DNA from: Panaeolus papilionaceus
Lineage: Eukaryota; Basidiomycota; Agaricomycetes; Agaricales
DNA length: 64,000 bases
Direction: 5' to 3'
Assembly (NCBI GenBank): GCA_015501605.1
Contig: JADNRZ010000028.1
Coordinates: 62,001-126,000, forward strand
The notes under the pieces are model-generated. The model was not told the origin of the DNA. It made no database searches and saw only the letters and a program-made list of their open reading frames with translations. Shown here piece after piece: positions 1 through 9,818 of the stretch (its first letter is position 1; the number at the start of each line of letters is the position of its first letter). Made by a program: the position numbers and the translations under genes.

Positions 1-4
1 AGAC

Positions 5-1232
5 CATCAGCAAAAACCCTGAGAAATTATCTACTGTGTTGGCGCTGTTGTAGGTAGGCCTATAAGTAACGTGCTGATATGGCGCTGACGAAGGCGGGGT
101 GAGAATGACGATGGTGAGACCTACAAAGTATGCGCTGACGATGGTCAGACCTTTTAGCAGGCACGCTGTTGTCCCTCTGACCTATGACCATCTGTGTGAC
201 CAATGTTAGGCCTGCAAGCAACTTGCCTACCCACCTCAGATCTATCACTTGTATACGTGGCGTAGACGCAGGCCTACATTCCCCATTCTGTCAACCGACT
301 GGCCTTCCTATTACCAGGGTGACAAGTCTTGATCTATCCACCACACTCCGGTATCGATCAGATAGGTCATCGTATGTCTGGTAATACATAGTTCTATGGA
401 GCAAACATTGTTCCCACCTGAATTTGGAGCCTACTTATGCTAAAGTCATTATTATTCGACCCAAATTGCTCAAAGGATTCGTGAGATCGATATTTAATAT
501 TATACTTATAAACTTCTGCTATGCTCAGTTTGTCCTTTCAAAGCTTTGAGTCCCAATATACCATCCAACACCATACATATGTTATCACCCTTAAGTACGT
601 GCAATGGATCCTTCGCAATTGACGTCATGTAAATAGACAATCGCAACGAAGCCCGCTAGTAGAATCTAGACACAGGCACTTCCAATACACCCCTTTACAT
701 TTACATGATATCAATCTAAATTTTTAAAATCACAGTTAAAGGCAAATCGTAATTTTATATAGCACCCGAGTAATTTATTTGAGATCGCGGAAGGGGTGTG
801 GTGGAAGTTGAACGAAGTGCAAAGGCGAAGCGGTTGAGATTCGAAGTCTTCGGAGGTGTGGTTTGTCTTATGGCATTGATCATAACGACTTTCAATGGCA
901 CAATGGTGCAGTGACTTCAGCGCTACACTCATTGACTCCCTCGCGTCGCGAGTTCGATTCTAGATGGTGGCAAAAAATCTCTCTCGTAGAAAAATTAGCC
1001 ATCATTGATTTTTCGACGGTTTTCATCGGGAACCGCCGAGTCTCAAGATCTCAGGCCTAGCGCCCGTTGATCTGACGTTGGTCTGACCTACAGAAAACCT
1101 CAGGCCTAGCCATGGTAACAGGCCTGTAGGCCGGTTTCTCGTAAGTAAATGCTAGAATCCCTGCCACGTAAGCTCAGACGGGCCTTGCCTTATGCTGACG
1201 TGCAACACCTTCCACCAGGGTTTTCGCTGATG
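5..1232. mobile_element. Non-autonomous DNA transposon with CATCAGC termini
   Basis: The left end reads CATCAGCAAAAACCCTG from position 5 and the right end is its near-perfect inverse, ending GCTGATG at 1232. The dinucleotide AC lies directly outside both ends (3-4 and 1233-1234), consistent with a 2-bp target duplication. Both subterminal regions are rich in short motifs such as GTCTGAC, GACCTAC and AGGCCT, the usual layout of transposase-binding sites. No transposase is encoded, and a tRNA-like segment sits inside at about 890-965. The same ends occur at 15633-16742, and one right end recurs near 32430-32672. A short TSD with subterminal repeats suggests a CACTA/EnSpm-like group, but that is inference. 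Confidence 0.65.
890..965 (+). other. tRNA-like Pol III promoter module (SINE-like)
   Basis: TGGCACAATGG resembles the tRNA A box (TRGCNNARYNGG), and GAGTTCGATTC about 50 nt further on resembles the B box. The spacing suits a tRNA. The T-arm and acceptor pairing are too degenerate for a working tRNA, so this looks tRNA-derived. It lies inside the CATCAGC element, at a relative position similar to the second tRNA-like block at 16344-16430. Confidence 0.4.
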
Positions 1233-1282
1233 ACACACTTGTTAGAATGCAGAACACCTTGATTATATGATATCAACAGAAC

Positions 1283-2406
1283 TTACATGTAATTATGATG
1301 GAACTCTTTCATCTCAACCTTGCGATGGCGAAGGATGTACGTCACGACAGATTTGCCGACTTGATAAAGAGTGGGCTCCTTATCCTCCTTTTGAATGGAG
1401 ATGAAGCCGTCGTTCAATTGCGACGCCATTTGGCGGAACATCGCAGCCTTCTTTCGAGAGTTAACAGCAGCAGCTTCGTCGGATTGGTTTATAGAAACAT
1501 TACTCCAAACCTTTTCATATGTTTTAAAGGTCTTGATACCGCGAATGAACTCGACTAACTTCATCTCCCTCTGCTCTTTCCATCGTTCCATCTCAGCCTC
1601 AGCGAGAAACCAGTGGACCACGTCTCTACAGAGCATGATCAAATCTGAAACAGTGGCAATCTCAGAAGCAAAACTCGACATACCCTCCTCTTCCCAAGCA
1701 CGATTGTCATCCACAGACAAATTGCTGACTCTTCCTAGTCTCCATATCCACCCGTCCTCGAGAGACGAAGTTTTATCTGCGGTTGGATGGTGAGAGGTAA
1801 GGGAGCTGCTGGTGACGGTTAACGCCTGTGGAGGTGGTTACAACTGAGTCTTACCCCAAGCTGCGACGCACCCTTTGGTTTCTTGAGTTTGACAGAGGAA
1901 CGCTCTGTTGATCATTAGAAAGGGTGGCAGAACCCAATCAGTTCCCGCATAGATGGTAGATAGTGTGTTTCGGTGCTTACTAATTTTGTTTTGACGGCCT
2001 TGAGTCGATACAGCTTAAAGCCTGTTATAGAGGTTTCATGAGGACGCTTCTGAGACCCATCCTGTGGTGGAACGCTGCTTGTATCGGTAGACAATGGTTG
2101 GTGTGACGTTGATGTGGAAGCAAAGGGCTTAGTCCAACCTGCACCATCAAATTTGCGAGACTGACCCAGAGCGCGCTTTACAGTTGGTGGAAGGCGAACC
2201 GTATCTGCAAACGTGAGGGGAGGGAAGGATCGTGCACTATCCAAGTGCCCGAGCGAGACCATAGCACAGCGATTGGCGTTATGTAGATTGATAAGGGATA
2301 GCCGCTTTGAATTGACACGCTCGATGTTAGCCTTGGCTCTTGTGGTCTGGTCCTGGCCCTTGCAATCAGTTCGTTGGCGATGTAGGAGCTTGTCACTAGC
2401 CCTCAT
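1283..2406 (-). pseudogene. Decayed transposon-associated gene, C-terminal part
   Basis: Two coding-like stretches lie on the minus strand. Positions 2406-1981 give 142 codons, Lys/Ser-rich with a segment reading FADTVRLPPTVKRALGQ, ending at a GTAAGC donor. Positions about 1774-1283 follow a CCGCAG acceptor and encode a Trp- and Glu-rich stretch (GWIWRLG, then a helical run with HWFLAEAEMERWKEQ). A possible small exon lies near 1903-1855. The phases do not join cleanly, so at least one lesion or missed exon is likely. The Trp/Glu-rich C-terminus resembles the tail of transposon-associated proteins common in Agaricomycetes (possibly KDZ-related); this is from memory and weak. The real length and function are unknown. 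Confidence 0.35.
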
Positions 2407-2409
2407 ACC

Positions 2410-3205
2410 TTTGCCATCACTGAATCATCTTGGGTACAGCTTGCTCCTAGTTGCTCGTGAGCGTGCTACAAGTGTCTTGATGGTAATTCAAATTCATAAT
2501 TCAATCTCTCTTTCAATCAAGATGTGTTAAAAGTTCTATCCTCTAGGTGAAAGTGCGAATAAGTGTCAGAAGTCAAGTGATTAAAACACTAAGCCACAAA
2601 AGCGAATATCAAAAGGTAAAGTGTTTAGTTAAAGGCATTCAAAAGTTGAAGCGTCGAAAGTGAACGTGTGTGTAATTCTACTGATGTATGTAAGTAATCG
2701 AAGGCATACCTTGTATACAAGTACGTAAAGCAAGACGAAGCGTAAAACAGCGCCCAACTGTAATTAGGGTTTATTTACATTTGGGAATGAATATCGAACG
2801 CCGCGTCGCATATTAATAGGAATGAGATAATAGGACAGATAGAAGAGGGGTTGAGTACAATATCATGATGGTACAAGGGTTCCAGTTCCGTTCAATGTGT
2901 GAATGATGATGCAGAGTCACAGGTGGGTGAAGTGGAGTGGATAGGCGGATGTACGGATAGTCTGAATGAAAACCACGAACAACAAAAAGCATAGACGACA
3001 GCAAGAAGAAAGCCATAGAAGAAAACGACCAAGACGAATGCAAATGGGATAAATGAGATGAAACATATATATAACGACTGCATCGTGGAAAGCAAAATAA
3101 TAAAAAAGAGATATGCAGCTGGGATGATCAAGACGCCGAGATACCGAAAAAAAAGGAAAAAGGAAGAAAAAAAAAACATATCAGCAAATAGATATGATGA
3201 ATGGA
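2410..3205. other. Intergenic, no gene seen
   Basis: This is AT-rich sequence with short open frames only. There is a purine-rich stretch near 3145-3180. It lies just downstream of the stop of the Zn2Cys6 gene and probably holds its 3' UTR. I see no repeat or RNA gene. Confidence 0.4.
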
Positions 3206-3210
3206 GAGGT

Positions 3211-5161
3211 TTATGCGGTGGAGGGAGTGGAAGGCGCCGACGAGTCAGTGGCACTGGCACTGCTCTCTCCCCCTGTCCTCTTCGGATTGTTTGCGTACTT
3301 GCAAGAGAACCCTCGACGTTCACATTGACTATAAAATTCTATAAGCATTCCGTTAATCAATCCAAAACGAAACAAACTTACTTGCAAGTCTGATCCTCAC
3401 TATCGCTCGAAGGTCTACCACATGCAATCTTGCGCTCCTTGCAGAACATACAACCCAAGCTGGGTCTCTTTAGCTCCTTTACATTCCTCGGCGCTGAGCT
3501 CATCAACGCACCACCACCCAAACCCACTTTCACTGCCATCTCCGAGCCCGAACCCGCGCCGCCCTTCGAACTGCCCGTCAAAAAATCAAACACTGCTAGG
3601 GGATGAGGATGCACCAAGTGCGAATTTTGAGCACCAGTGACGTCGTTCACGGCAGCAGCAGCAGCGACGGCGGCTGCAGAGATACCCCTTGGGAAAGTGG
3701 ACAAAGATGCGACCCTCCTCCCTCGACGAGAGGGTGGTGGGATGATAATGGAGCCCGCAGATGTGCTTTGAGTACGGGACGGCGACGAATTGGATTCAGC
3801 TGCTGATGCTGCTGAACCATGCCTCGAAACGGGTCGCGAGCGAATAATATCGTCTTCGTGCTGCTCAGTGGCTTCGCGCTTTGTCGGAATGGTGGACAAC
3901 ACAACCTCGGGAGCTGAGGTAGTAGACAGATTGGCGCTGGTGGTGGGAGAAGAAGTCGATGCGGTAGACGGCTTCGAAATGGTAACAGCCGCCGGCGCTG
4001 GCAGAGCGGGAAGGAGGTGTCGTCCTCTGACAGCCTTCGTAGACATCATAGTGAACTGCTGATAGGGGGGCTCTTGGACCGGTGGCTGAGCGTAGGAGCG
4101 GTTGCCATTCAACGCTCGAGGTATAGCATTATTAGTGTGACTAACCGTGCCGGTGGACGCTGATAGAGGTGATGGTGGCTGCAGGGATGGGACTGGCGAG
4201 GATTCCTCAACGGGCTTGCGATGACGTAAAGTTAGGGGTATCTCAACTGCTGAAATACACGACCGAGAGGGAGATGTGGGGGCTGAAGGTAGCGGGATTT
4301 TCCTTGGGGGGTATTTCTGTGACTCCACGTGAATCATAAACGCAACGTGAGTCGAAAGCGACGAGTATCTCGATTGCTGTTGATGTGGGACCGGACGGTG
4401 CTAAGCATGCAAACAAAGGAAAGCGATGCTGATAAGCAGCAATACAGTAACATAAGAGGAAATATATACATACAGCAGCATAGTATGATGTTGCAATCCC
4501 ATTCTGAATGATCGGACCCTGGGGTTCAAGTTGCTGGCTTGTAGTGCCCACAGTTGGAAGGACCCAAGAGGCGTCTCGTAATTCGATTGGCGTTCCGGAG
4601 CTGGTTGAGTGCAGGGACTAGTTTGACACAAATGTTAAGAGACAATGTAACCGTCAAAACTCAAGTCTAACGATGGAATAAAGAATTCACATACATTCAT
4701 CGAAGGTAACGACCCACGTAATACAGTGTGTGGTGTCTCAACACGCATGGGTTGAGGGTGGTACAGATTGTATGAGCAGGTGGTCGTGCCATTTGTTTCA
4801 TACTAGAATCAGATCAGCATCTTTGGAATAAAAGGTTCTCGAAGATGGATAGCATACTGACAAGTGGCTGATGAGCGAACTCTTCGGACTCGATGGTATA
4901 GGGAGTCAGGTGCTCGACAACAGCGCCTTTATTCTGGATAGGATGTGTCCACGAGCACACTCTATGGTCATGGTTTACTTGAACGAAACAGTCTTGCTCC
5001 GGCGTGCCTAATTCGGAAAGATCGTACCCGGGGAGCTGGCTCGACAGTGCAAACTTGTATGGGTGGGGCAGCCATTGTCTCTTGGCAGAATCCCCCGCCC
5101 ACTTTCCTTGGATTTTGTTGGGTTCCATCTCCACTTCAAAGCTATAGCTTGTATCAATCAT
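3211..5161 (-). CDS. WW-like and C-terminal Zn(II)2Cys6 protein, putative regulator
   Basis: Four exons join in frame on the minus strand: 5161-4862, 4617-4474, 4400-3382 and 3328-3211, giving 526 aa. Donors are GTCAGT, GTATGT and GTAAGT, and all acceptors end in AG. Residues 465-497 form C-X2-C-X6-C-X11-C-X2-C-X6-C, the fungal binuclear zinc cluster that binds DNA; the last two cysteines lie in the final exon, which confirms that splice. Residues about 43-74 resemble a WW domain (LPGY... VNHDHR... SWTHP) with the first Trp replaced by Tyr. The middle is Ser/Pro/Ala-rich and probably disordered. The cluster is C-terminal rather than N-terminal. The start is uncertain: the frame stays open upstream to an AG at about 5173, so 5' exons may exist, one perhaps at 5257-5291 encoding ITWEHS. 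No lesion was found. Target genes are unknown. Confidence 0.75.
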
Positions 5162-5299
5162 TGTAATCAATGGCTAATGAAAATGAGATTAGAGGAGGAA
5201 TATAAATGAATGGGTTCGACATGTATGGATGAGTATGACGATAGGCCTATACATACCGAGTGCTCCCAAGTTATGTATAGACGAGGGTGACCTTAAGCG

Positions 5300-6105
5300 T
5301 AATTAATTTGAGGATTGGAAGTCCTGAGGCGCGAAACGTAAATGCTAGACAGTGAAGGATGGGTATTGCGAATCGCTGCCTTGGTCTTAGTGCAGAAAAG
5401 TAGGAAAGAATTGGAAAGTGGAAGGAAAAATGTCCACAAGGTCTAAAAGCGAAAGGGAGGATTAAAGGGGAACGTAACTCCTGATGGGAGGGGTTCAGGT
5501 GGCTGCACTGGTCCCGGTGGTCAGGCGAGGACCTGTGGATGACCCCCTCTTTTTTGTTGGACTAACTAGCTGTATTGGGATAAACCCTATCAATTAATAA
5601 ATTGCATACGAACATTGTGGCTTGGGTGGTCGAGACATGCGCCTGTCGCCGGATATGGTCTCCGCCCTAGGACTTCGGAGCATTGCGACAATGAACTTCG
5701 GAATCTTAGTCCTTGATCACGATTTTGCAAATTGGTATAGCATGGCCTAAGCCTGATGTTCAAATAGGGAGTGTGCATAGCCATTTCAGAGACACAGATG
5801 TTTCGAGGTGAACATTGATAGGTCGCAAGGATCTTAACTTCTGTTCGGTGTCCTGGAGTCTAATTTAAACGTGTCCAGGGTCGAACGACCACGCCCAAAA
5901 GCTTGCCACGATTACAAACACATCTCTGTCAACAAGGTCCTCTTACATAAAATTGTTGTGGGACGTGGTGTCCAGCCGATTTTGATAATTCTAATGCGAA
6001 ACCCCAAAGTTAGAAATTATATCGCAAATCAATAAAACCTGTACCTGAAAAGGTGTGACATGATCATCAGACTGCCAGTGTGGGGTACCAGGGTGGTGCT
6101 TTGTT
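5300..6105. other. Intergenic, no gene seen
   Basis: There are no convincing exons or repeats. Any missing 5' exon of the neighbouring zinc-cluster gene would lie at the left of this stretch. Confidence 0.35.
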
Positions 6106-6110
6106 CTATA

Positions 6111-6296
6111 CAGTTGACTCTGTCATAAACGATAGCTGTCATAACCGATAACCTCTGATATCCGATAGATTTTGGTGACTCTCAAACTGCCTTTCCAGGC
6201 CTAAAACGGTAAAACCCGCTGTCATAACCGATAACCTCCCATAACCAATAGTTTTTGGTGACTCTTGAGACCTATCTGGTATGACAGAGTCGACTG
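6111..6296 (+). mobile_element. 186-bp pogo/mariner-like MITE, left copy
   Basis: The element begins CAGTTGACTCTGTCATAA and ends with the inverse (TATGACAGAGTCGACTG). TA dinucleotides lie outside both ends (6109-6110 and 6297-6298). A TA target and CAGT termini are typical of the Tc1/mariner-pogo group. Internally the motif TGTCATAACCGATAACCTC is repeated. It is paired with an inverted copy at 6343-6528. Confidence 0.75.
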
Positions 6297-6342
6297 TATC
6301 ATCCTTGACTCCGAGTCATCCTTCTCGTGTTATTAAGTAGTA

Positions 6343-6528
6343 CAGTCAACTCTGTCATAACCGATAGGTCTCAAGAGTCACCAAAAACTATTGGTTATGG
6401 GAGGTTATCGGTTATGACAGCGGGTTTTACTGTTTTAGGCCTGGAAAGGCAGTTTGAGAGTCACCAAAATCTATCGGATATCAGAGGTTATCGGTTATGA
6501 CAGCTATCGTTTATGACAGAGTCAACTG
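6343..6528 (-). mobile_element. 186-bp pogo/mariner-like MITE, inverted copy
   Basis: This is a nearly identical copy of the 6111-6296 element in opposite orientation, again flanked by TA (6341-6342 and 6529-6530). With a 46-bp spacer the two copies form a 418-bp palindrome. The high identity of the arms implies recent insertion or later gene conversion. Confidence 0.75.
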
Positions 6529-7007
6529 TACCCTCTACCATCTTAACTGAATTCTGCTGGAAGATGGTGAACATTTTAATTGAGGTATCTTGAGTTCGGA
6601 CACGCGATGAGGGTGTGATGTGACGGACTGGTTTGATGGGGAAGGGGGTGTTTCCCAACAACCTAGAGAAAGCCACCTTTTTCAAGAAAAGGGGGGTTTT
6701 GCAATGGAATTATCCGATTTTGAGTTATGGGCATAAGGCACTGAGGAAGGTAGATTTAAATGTGCTTTAAGATAAGGTTCGGAAAAAGCGATTCTCATTG
6801 GAGGGAGTGTAGGTGTTTTATCCATTTAGACGAAAATTGTCTGAAAAGAGAAATTATATACAGATAGTGAAAGATCGGGTTGCGGGGATATGTGATCACA
6901 ACGTCTGATTTAGGAGACCCTATCCGCAATGTTGCTAGTAAATATTTGAACAAAGAGAGCCGAAAAAATGTGCTGGTTGAGTTGTGGGTTGTGAACGGGT
7001 AAATGGT

Positions 7008-7298
7008 GTTGAGGGTAGGTATATATGGCATATTGGACTATTTACCTACCCCCAACATAAAGTTAATTCCGGCCCTGTAGGCCGGAGAACCCCCCTTTGA
7101 CCTCACAGTAGGTGTAGGTGCCTTTTCCTACCGTAAACCAAATATATAAGTTGCTGGGGGACTGTCCCATAAATGCTCTGGCCTACTATTTTGTGGCACG
7201 CACATGGATCGAACTCCGGACCTTATAGGGCCATCAGAATTAACTTTATGTTGAGGGTAGGTAAATAGTCCAATACGCCATATATACCTACCCTCAAC
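7008..7298. mobile_element. 291-bp MITE with palindromic ends
   Basis: Terminal inverted repeats of about 60 bp begin GTTGAGGGTAGGTATATATG. AAATGGT occurs directly outside both ends (7001-7007 and 7299-7305), a 7-bp target duplication. Each terminus is itself a hairpin: GTTGAGGGTAGGTA pairs with TACCTACCCCCAAC about 20 bp inward. No coding capacity. The superfamily is not clear; duplications of 7-9 bp fit hAT- or Mutator-like elements. Confidence 0.8.
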
Positions 7299-7413
7299 AA
7301 ATGGTGGAACCCTAGAAGAAAATCAGTCGCGCCATACATACCATTGACAACAATTGAGGGCACCATGAGGGTGCACAATAGATGCCAAGGGGTTCATCAT
7401 CATCATTGTCATC

Positions 7414-7985
7414 TTATCCCTCCTTCTGGACCTTGAACTCGACGAAAATGAGCTCCTTTTCATATTGCTGATACAATCGAACAGCATTCAGAGCTCCGCT
7501 TTCCAAACAGGATTGAAGCCATTGTTCTTGATTACTCTGGTCTTCGCGGTAGTACAATGTTAGCGGGTAGGTTTGCAAGGCGGAGGCGAGTCTGTTCCTC
7601 TGCTTGCTGAATAATTGATGTGGATGTTGGGGAGAAGTTTCGAAAGGACGATAGATCGAAGGGGTTGTATGTAAATATTGCGCGTCTGGATATTTCTGAA
7701 ATAGAGCTGCAGCATCTTGCCGGTGCTCACGCCTAAGATATCAAAGACATTCGAAGTACTTCTTCTGTGCCTCGTCTTGAGTATGCCAGCTTCGAATGAG
7801 CCGATCTGCATATGCCTTTTCTTCGTCTTTGAGCCATGGAAATATCACATCAATGAGCTCCACACTGGCGACACCTATCGAGCCTCCAGAACTTCTAGCC
7901 CTCGTATCAGCATTCGTCCTCGCTGGCAAACGTCCCAGAGAAGGCTCATCATGATCGAGTTACCCAACCCTCCACCCTCGTCACA
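7414..7985 (-). pseudogene. Hypothetical gene with in-frame stop
   Basis: A minus-strand frame from about 7985 to the TAA at 7414-7416 encodes a hydrophilic alpha-helical protein (segments VELIDVIFPWLKDEEKAYA and WLQSCLESGALNAVRLYQQY). One TGA at 7743-7741 interrupts it. The TGA lies within a 27-nt GT...AG stretch (7759-7733) whose removal keeps the frame, so it is either a nonsense mutation or an exceptionally short intron. The 5' end is not resolved. I do not recognise the family. Confidence 0.4.
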
Positions 7986-8119
7986 TAAACTGTTCATATC
8001 TTTGCGGCAGTGATCATTTATTCGAAACTGTGATGCTCACCATGGATCGTATTGACGAATACCGCCGCCGAAATCCCAACCAACTCACATCTGTCAGCCT
8101 GATTCAGTGAGTCATGAAT

Positions 8120-9384
8120 CCCAGTGAAACACGCATCTGAGCGCATCAGAGTGACACTGAGGAGAGCTGAGAATAGCTGATTCAAGAATTTCCTCAGATC
8201 TCCTCATTTGTGCTCCGTAAATTTTCCACTGATATGAGCACATCTGAGGAGAATGAGCGGAATTCTCCTCAGGCTTCGTTGACAAAAACGTACAAAATCT
8301 GAGCACATATGAGAAAGTCTGACTGTGGCTGAGGGTTAAAATTAACAAAATAATCTAGAATAATTCATTTATTTCTGATTTCATCTGAGCACATCTGAGC
8401 ACACTAAGTAGAATCTTCCCTCTATCGTCTCCCCTCCTTCCTCCTACTCGCTGCGTGTCTGCGCGGCTCTGCCCTAGACATCCAATGACACTTCCCTTTA
8501 TTTTCCAGCACTCTCAGTCTGCAGACTCGGACAGGGACTTTGCATGCGTAGAAAAAAGGATTATTAGCAAAGGAGAGTAAGATGCGCCAAGAGGACAAAA
8601 CTCACATTCCTGAAGGGCCTGATGGAATGGACCGCCTGAATATCATTCACCATTCAACAGCTGCGACTCGGCGATCGTGATCAGTGAAGTAGAACATAGT
8701 GCAGGATGAAAAAAAAAATTGATTATTGATAAAAGAGTAAGAGTAAGGGAAGGACAGCATTGACATTACCGCTGCTCCAGAGCCCTTAGCCGATGCACAG
8801 GAGCGCCATCCCTCCAGTAACGGGATGCATCCACTCCTATGTCTTGCTCTTGAGCTAAAAATCGAGCTGATAACTTGAAATGGGCGCATATATGCAGATT
8901 TCTTCGACATATCCATTCGACCTAGCGTTCCTCTAGATAGTCTATGGCTTACCAATGCCACAGACGGTCTATTGTGTGATCGGAGAGGAGATCACGTAGA
9001 AATGAGCATGGAAAGAGAAGGGATGCGCGTGGTAAGTAGAGCTTGTGCGACGGGAAAAGTCGGTGGTGGTGGTACGAAGGAAGGAGAGTTGACTTCGAAT
9101 TATTACGAACAGAGTTTGCAGAGGCAGGAATCATGTGATCGCTTCGAGTTGGGCAAATGAGAGAAATTCTTCAAGTACCTATCTTTGCCCATTTTTGTAA
9201 CATTTTAATTTTAAAATACGAGCATCAGATAGCCTCAGTTGCGGACAGTTATACTCAGATTAATTCGTTCTAGTGAATCGACGACTGAAGTGCTCAGCAA
9301 TGTTCAGATTTTCTTGAATATGCGCATAGCGGCTCAGTTTTGCTCGGTTAACGCTTGGTGCGCTCAGATGCGAGTTTCACTGGG
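8120..9384. mobile_element. 1.27-kb non-autonomous TIR element
   Basis: The inverted termini of about 27 bp begin CCCAGTGAAAC and continue GCATCTGAGCGCA. The outer few hundred bases on both sides are packed with CTGAG/CTCAG motifs, including tandem CATCTGAGCACA units at 8383-8402. The middle (about 8430-9180) lacks these motifs and may be captured sequence. No target duplication is evident and no transposase is present. CAGTG-type ends are compatible with hAT elements, but this is not settled. Confidence 0.6.
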
Positions 9385-9818
9385 CATCAGGGTTTGATCC
9401 CAAACCACCATCATCGTTGCGCAGCGCCTGAGGTCAACAAACCCTATCTCTCATCTCGACCCCTTCTCTATCCCTCTCTTTTTGGCTGCAGGATTATGAG
9501 TCGACAGACTACGACATGTCGGTTACAGTCCAAGGGACCATAGTGGAAGGTTGTGTGTGTGTTGGATTTTCAAGTGGCCTCATGTAGTTTTATGCAAGTA
9601 CCATCGTTCGTTTTTTTACCTTCCCTGACTAACCTATCATAGGCTCGTCATTTTCAGTGTACTTCCGATATCAAATGTCATTTCCCCCCACTTGATCGTT
9701 AACTCTATGTGAAGAAAGAACCCCCTGGCGTCCATTGTTGATCATTGAATGTTGAAACCCTCTTTCTTTCCTCCCCACCTCGCATTTATCCCCATTATTT
9801 CTCATTTTCGTCCCCAAG

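Noticed and set aside
7196..7220. B-box-like GGAGTTCGATCC on the minus strand inside the 291-bp MITE
   Set aside because: The nearest A-box-like sequence is only about 12 nt away, too close for a tRNA, and no cloverleaf can be drawn.
9386..9402. B-box-like GGGTTTGATCCC next to the right end of the 1.27-kb element
   Set aside because: No acceptable A box or stems upstream.
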